From the NCBI RefSeq assembly GCF_002087085.1, contig NZ_MWQY01000014.1, forward strand, positions 53,693 through 117,692: 64,000 bases of DNA, written 5' to 3'. The position numbers and the translations under genes were made by a program. Positions within the stretch are counted from its first letter, which is position 1. Each line of letters begins with the position of its first letter. The notes beneath the pieces were generated by a model. The model was not told the origin of the DNA, did not search any database, and worked only from the letters and a program-made list of their open reading frames with translations. The DNA comes from Marispirochaeta aestuarii (GTDB lineage: Bacteria > Spirochaetota > Spirochaetia > JC444 > Marispirochaetaceae). Below are positions 61,499-64,000 of this stretch, piece after piece.

Positions 61499-62505
61499 CA
61501 ATACCCCCGCGGCGGAATAGCTGAAACGTCGTCGTCTTCGGTAAAGACTTCTTCATGTACATGCATCAGCCGGGGTATTTTCTGCCCTTGCGCAAGTTTT
61601 TTTGCCAGAGACATGATGGCAGGGCCGAATTTCGGATTGCACTCGATCACACAATTGACCTCTCCCCGTCCAAGGGCATCAATTGCAGCCTGTTCCGCAT
61701 CAACGGTTATAATTACGATATCCTTTCCAGGATTCATACCCCGCTCTTTCATTACTTCGAGTATACCCAGAGTCATACCGTCGTTATGGGAAAAAACGAC
61801 ATCAAAATCCTTATACTTGCTGTCCAGAATCCAGCGCATAATCTCGTTGCCCTTGGAGCGAAGAAAATCGCCTGATTCACTGTAAATAATTTTGTATTCG
61901 GGATGCTCGGAAATAATCTCCCGGAAACCGGCGGCTCTTCCCTTTGCGGGGGATGATCCTTCGGTCCCGGAGATTTCTATTATTCTGACCGGATTGGATG
62001 GTTCAGCACCGGAGTTCTCGAACTTTTTCAACAGGAATTTCCCGGCTTCCCGTCCCTCCTGTTCACTGTCCGTACCAATAAAACCCGCGTACAGGGATTC
62101 ATCATCGGTGTTTATTTTTCTGTCGGTAATCAGTACCGGGATTCCGGCATCCCGAGCTTCACGCAGAACATTGTCCCATCCATCCGCCACAATGGGAACA
62201 AAGGCAATAACATCCACCTGATATGCAATAAATGACCTTATTGCCTTAATCTGGTTATTCTGTTTCTGTTCTGCATTTGAGAATAAAAGCTGCACACCGC
62301 TCTCTGCGGCTGCAGCCTTTATAGACCTGGTATTGCATTTCCTCCACGCGCTCTCCGCCCCTATCTGGGAAAAACCAAGTATAATCCCGTTCTTCTGCTC
62401 CTCCGGCCGTCCCTTATCATCGCTTTTTGTGCAGCTTGCAAGGAGTGCTGGCAGCACTGCACAGACAAGAGCAATTATCACCAGTTTAGCTGTTTTCCTC
62501 TTCAT
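61498..62505 (-). CDS. Sugar-binding lipoprotein, likely ligand sensor for the adjacent kinase
   Basis: 335 residues. Lipoprotein signal with lipobox LASC (Cys25). Peripla_BP_4 fold like the YtfQ-like protein: ILGFSQIGAESAWRKCNTRSIKAA, AIRSFIAYQVDVIAFVPIVADGW, VVFSHNDGMTLGILEVMKERGMNPGKDIVIITVDAEQAAIDALGRGEVN. Ends overlapping the kinase start. Having its own place at the head of the kinase operon, away from the permeases, suggests it reports ligand to the kinase, as XylFII does to LytS in Clostridium. Confidence 0.9.
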   Translation of the reverse strand: MKRKTAKLVIIALVCAVLPALLASCTKSDDKGRPEEQKNGIILGFSQIGAESAWRKCNTRSIKAAAAESGVQLLFSNAEQKQNNQIKAIRSFIAYQVDVIAFVPIVADGWDNVLREARDAGIPVLITDRKINTDDESLYAGFIGTDSEQEGREAGKFLLKKFENSGAEPSNPVRIIEISGTEGSSPAKGRAAGFREIISEHPEYKIIYSESGDFLRSKGNEIMRWILDSKYKDFDVVFSHNDGMTLGILEVMKERGMNPGKDIVIITVDAEQAAIDALGRGEVNCVIECNPKFGPAIMSLAKKLAQGQKIPRLMHVHEEVFTEDDDVSAIPPRGY

Positions 62506-62545
62506 AGAACACCGTACCCTTCAGTCCATGCGTGTACGTTAACCC

Positions 62546-62575
62546 ATTGTAACCCCGATCGCTGCCCGCACACAA
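62546..62575 (-). promoter_or_regulatory. Candidate promoter for the SBP-kinase-regulator operon
   Basis: Minus strand TTGTGT (62570-62575), 18-bp spacer, TACAAT (62546-62551). The -10 matches at five of six; the -35 is weak. Confidence 0.45.
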
Positions 62576-62775
62576 GCAGAAAATTTTCAATATAGATTTC
62601 TATTTATATTGCTCTCACATTTTTTCTTTTCCATTTCAAAGCTTCCCCCTTACCCGCCCACAGATTCATGCCGGGCAATGAGCAATGCGAACGACCAGGT
62701 CAAGACAAGGATATGCTTACACAAGGTTCAGGAAAACATCTCCTCTTCACTTTTGATGATTGGTACTATTGGTAA

Positions 62776-62811
62776 TTGTTCGTTGATACTGGTGGTGGTA
62801 TACTGTATCAA
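62776..62811 (+). promoter_or_regulatory. Promoter with overlapping palindromic operator
   Basis: Plus strand TTGTTC (62776-62781), 17-bp spacer, TATACT (62799-62804). Perfect seven-base inverted arms TTGATAC (62783-62789) and GTATCAA (62805-62811) flank the -10. It stands upstream of the frameshifted ORF at 62853. The overlap suggests repression by a dimeric regulator; none is identified. Confidence 0.5.
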
Positions 62812-62852
62812 ATCATTCCCTGGTGGATATTTATCTTTGCATAGACAGGTCA

Positions 62853-63249
62853 ATGCAACAAAATGAGACTTATGATCTCTGGCTTGAAAACACATCAATT
62901 CAGATCGTCTTCGAAAACCGTTCGATCCTGGTAGCTCCCTGGAATACCGATAACCCGGTATATACCGAGGATAGACGATCTGTACGGCGTTGAGGACTGC
63001 ATGGGACCCCTCAGCCAGGACGATTACATTGGCCAGGCAACTGAGATTGTTCAGGAAACCGGAGCTGAATTTGTCTGCGGTTTTGAAATCGTGACATACA
63101 CGGATAAGCAGGGTACCGTATATGCAGCTTCGCTTTCAGGTTACAAATATTTTCTGACTATTCATTGCCGGACATTCGAAATTGAATTACTGAGCTTTTT
63201 TATCCAGAGAAGGAGCAGCGAGTACGTGCACCAGGAATATAGCTTTTGA
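62853..63249 (+). pseudogene. Small gene apparently split by a single-base frameshift
   Basis: Frame 1 from the ATG at 62853 gives 46 residues (ending TDNPVYTEDRRSVRR) and stops at 62993. Frame 2 continues to 63249 with VEDCMGPLSQDDYIGQATEIVQ and GTVYAASLSGYKYF. Removing one A near 62972 joins them into one plausible protein of about 131 residues (…VYTEDDDLYGVEDCMG…). No domain recognised and no Shine-Dalgarno before 62853. Either a decaying gene, a sequence error, or a shorter real gene starting at 63001. Confidence 0.4.
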
Positions 63250-63297
63250 CGCAGAATCCTTCTGAATAATTTACCCTCAAATACGAAGGAGAGATGA

Positions 63298-63585
63298 ATG
63301 ATTGAACTGCAGATATTTCTTGAGGTACTCCCGGGAAAAGAAGAAAAGCTGAAAATTACTTTTCGTGATATCTTTGTTCCGGCTGTTTCAATTCAGCAGG
63401 GGTTTATTAGTGTTCACCTGCTCAAGTACGGGAATGCCATGCGCTGCTATCAAATTCAGCTACGTTTTGAAACAGAACAGATGCGCCTGGCCTGGGTGGC
63501 CTCCGATGAACATCAGGATTCATTTCCCAGACTCGCTGAACTATGCAGCTCTGTAAGCTGGCAGGGCTTTGAGCTGGTGAATTAA
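63298..63585 (+). CDS. Small ABM-like (antibiotic biosynthesis monooxygenase fold) protein
   Basis: 95 residues with AAGGAGAG ending five bases before the ATG. MIELQIFLEVLPGKEEKLKITFRDIFVPAVSIQQGF followed by SVHLLKYGNAMRCYQIQLRFETEQMRLAWVAS matches the ferredoxin-like ABM/dimeric alpha-beta barrel layout: a beta strand with length marker PGKEE, an amphipathic helix, a strand with the ligand region, and a helix ending DEHQDSFPRLAELC. These often act on quinones or haem, or are stress proteins. Substrate unknown. Confidence 0.7.
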   Translation: MIELQIFLEVLPGKEEKLKITFRDIFVPAVSIQQGFISVHLLKYGNAMRCYQIQLRFETEQMRLAWVASDEHQDSFPRLAELCSSVSWQGFELVN

Positions 63586-63806
63586 CAGAAAAAACATTCA
63601 GTTTTTTTACTCTTGGCGACCAGCAGAATGTCGAAGTTACATCGCGGCATACAAAACCTGCTAAATTTTCCACCAGGGCGCCTGATTCCCGCATGCCTGT
63701 TTGTATTCGCAGCCTCACGAACTGCTTGGTTAATAAAAAAACCAGGTCCGGCATCTTTCGCGGGGATGCGAAAGTGCAAACCGGCCTTTTCTTTTGTCCA
63801 GAGGAC

Positions 63807-63825
63807 AAAAAAAGCCAGGCGACGT
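63807..63825 (-). repeat. Direct copy of the 5S rRNA 3' end plus T-run (19 bp)
   Basis: Nineteen bases (seven A then GCCAGGCGACGT on the plus strand) are identical to 63961-63979, where they are the 3' end of the 5S gene and its T7 run. Distance between copies is 154 bp. A weaker copy, TTAATAAAAAAA-CCAGG, is at 63730-63746 (compare TTAATAAAAAAA-GCCAGG at 63956-63973), and an inverted 12-of-14 copy is at 63896-63909. Confidence 0.75.
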
Positions 63826-63830
63826 GTCTC

Positions 63831-63849
63831 GGGCTCTTTTCAAGAGCCC
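63831..63849 (-). other. Perfect hairpin in the spacer below the 5S gene
   Basis: GGGCTCTT, three-base loop, AAGAGCCC. On the minus strand it precedes the second 5S-end copy and its T7 run by 6-25 bp, so it could contribute to termination of rRNA transcription. Confidence 0.4.
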
Positions 63850-63923
63850 TTCGACCCCCGCACGTTCCTCCCTTCGGTCCGGTACGCGCTCGGCCGAGGA
63901 CATCGCCTGTCTTTCGTTTTACT

Positions 63924-63962
63924 TTATTAATGTGACCGCCAAAAGGCGGATCACATTAATAA
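63924..63962 (-). terminator. Long inverted repeat just after the 5S gene
   Basis: Seventeen-base arms TTATTAATGTGACCGCC / GGCGG(A)TCACATTAATAA with a four-base loop and one bulged base. It begins within the T7 run that follows the 5S gene. It has no U-run on its far side, so it may be a terminator combined with the preceding T-run, or an rRNA processing stem. Confidence 0.5.
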
Positions 63963-63967
63963 AAAAA

Positions 63968-64000
63968 GCCAGGCGACGTCCTACTCTCCCGCTTAACGCA
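63968..64000 (-). rRNA. rrf: 5S ribosomal RNA, 3' end only (partial)
   Basis: Read leftward the last 33 bases are TGCG...GCGGGAGAGTAGG then ACGTCGCCTGGC, the conserved 3' end of bacterial 5S rRNA (…GAGAGUAGGACGUCGCC…), followed at once by seven T. The rest of the gene, and presumably 23S and 16S, lie beyond the right edge and are transcribed into this window. Confidence 0.85.

Larger units (their letters stand above)
62506..62852. other. Divergent intergenic region with promoters on both strands
   Basis: 347 bp without a convincing gene. Contains a leftward promoter candidate for the sensor operon, an AT-rich imperfect inverted repeat (about 62590-62611), and a rightward promoter overlapped by a TTGATAC/GTATCAA palindrome. 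Nothing else recognisable. Confidence 0.5.
63586..63967. other. Noncoding spacer with hairpins and copies of the 5S rRNA end
   Basis: No supported gene in 382 bp. Inverted repeats: CTTTCGC/GCGAAAG (63755-63774), TTTTGTCC/GGACAAAA (63792-63810), GGGCTCTT/AAGAGCCC (63831-63849) and a long one at 63924-63962. Short echoes of the 5S 3' end are listed separately. Overlapping short ORFs in this stretch have no ribosome-binding sites and are considered spurious. Confidence 0.5.

Noticed and set aside
63422..63808. Leftward 128-codon open frame overlapping the ABM-like gene
   Set aside because: No ribosome-binding site, no motif, and it conflicts with a rightward gene that has a good one; it also runs through three hairpins.
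63613..63930. Rightward 105-codon open frame next to the 5S gene
   Set aside because: Covers the hairpins and the 5S-end copies, has no ribosome-binding site, and its residues are of odd composition.
1..64000. CRISPR arrays, tRNA genes, insertion sequences or prophage
   Set aside because: No regularly spaced repeats, no tRNA-like TTCGANTC context with acceptor ends, and no transposase or phage proteins were found; the two tyrosine recombinases are Xer-like housekeeping types.

Overview
The window looks like chromosomal DNA of a free-living spirochaete, probably Spirochaetaceae (Spirochaeta/Sediminispirochaeta-like relatives of Treponema). The evidence is a complete periplasmic-flagellum export, motor and hook cluster that includes the spirochaete collar protein FlbB, a FlgE hook protein carrying the Lys165/Cys178 pair known from Treponema denticola lysinoalanine cross-linking, and a gene order (division genes, xer, dprA, xer, hslVU, flgBC, fliEFGHIJ, flbB, fliK-like, flgDE, flbD, motAB, fliLMNOPQR, flhBAFG, fliA) that matches the Borrelia/Treponema layout as I recall it. 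Base composition is moderately GC-rich by eye.

Layout. (1) About 1-42,512 is one uninterrupted leftward run of tightly packed genes, many with ATGA/GTGA/TGATG overlaps. Reading in the direction of transcription: mraZ-rsmH-ftsL-murF-mraY-ftsW-ftsQ-ftsA-ftsZ (division and wall, without ftsI, murE, murD, murG or murC), xerD-like, TPR lipoprotein, dprA, xerC-like, hslV-hslU, then flgB-flgC-fliE-fliF-fliG-fliH-fliI-fliJ-flbB-fliK-like-flgD-flgE-flbD-motA-motB-fliL-fliM-fliN/fliY-fliO-fliP-fliQ-fliR-flhB-flhA-flhF-flhG, a membrane protein, fliA, a FapA-type polymer-binding protein, a short unknown, a SwrB-like coiled-coil protein and a DnaK-like ATPase cut by the left edge. The run starts at a sigma-70 promoter with MraZ-box repeats; internal promoters are visible before ftsZ and before the fliA group. 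(2) 42,709-43,253 holds two small rightward genes behind a sigma-28-like promoter. (3) 43,266-45,600 is a DUF4912 plus GH57 glucan-branching-enzyme pair. (4) 45,687-48,467 is a promoter-led unit of a beta-propeller-like protein, an M23 peptidase and a methyltransferase. (5) 48,521-53,419 is cheW, a DegT-like protein that has lost its PLP lysine, nadK, recN and an unknown. (6) 53,559-62,505 is a sugar-sensing and uptake module: lipoprotein sugar-binding protein, YesM-like sensor kinase, AraC-type response regulator, second sugar-binding protein, terminator, ABC ATPase and two permeases of the YtfQRT-YjfF type. (7) 62,506-64,000 is sparse: a promoter with a palindrome, an apparently frameshifted small gene, a small ABM-like gene, a noncoding stretch rich in inverted repeats with echoes of the 5S rRNA end, and the 3' end of a 5S rRNA gene transcribed leftward.

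Most calls rest on motif and order recognition without database searches. The strongest leads are the lysinoalanine residues of FlgE, the catalytically dead DegT homologue, the MraZ boxes, the sigma-28-like promoter on two small uncharacterised genes, G8 tracts serving as ribosome-binding sites of fliO and fliP, the paired sugar-binding-protein/kinase module, and the repeated 5S rRNA 3' end.
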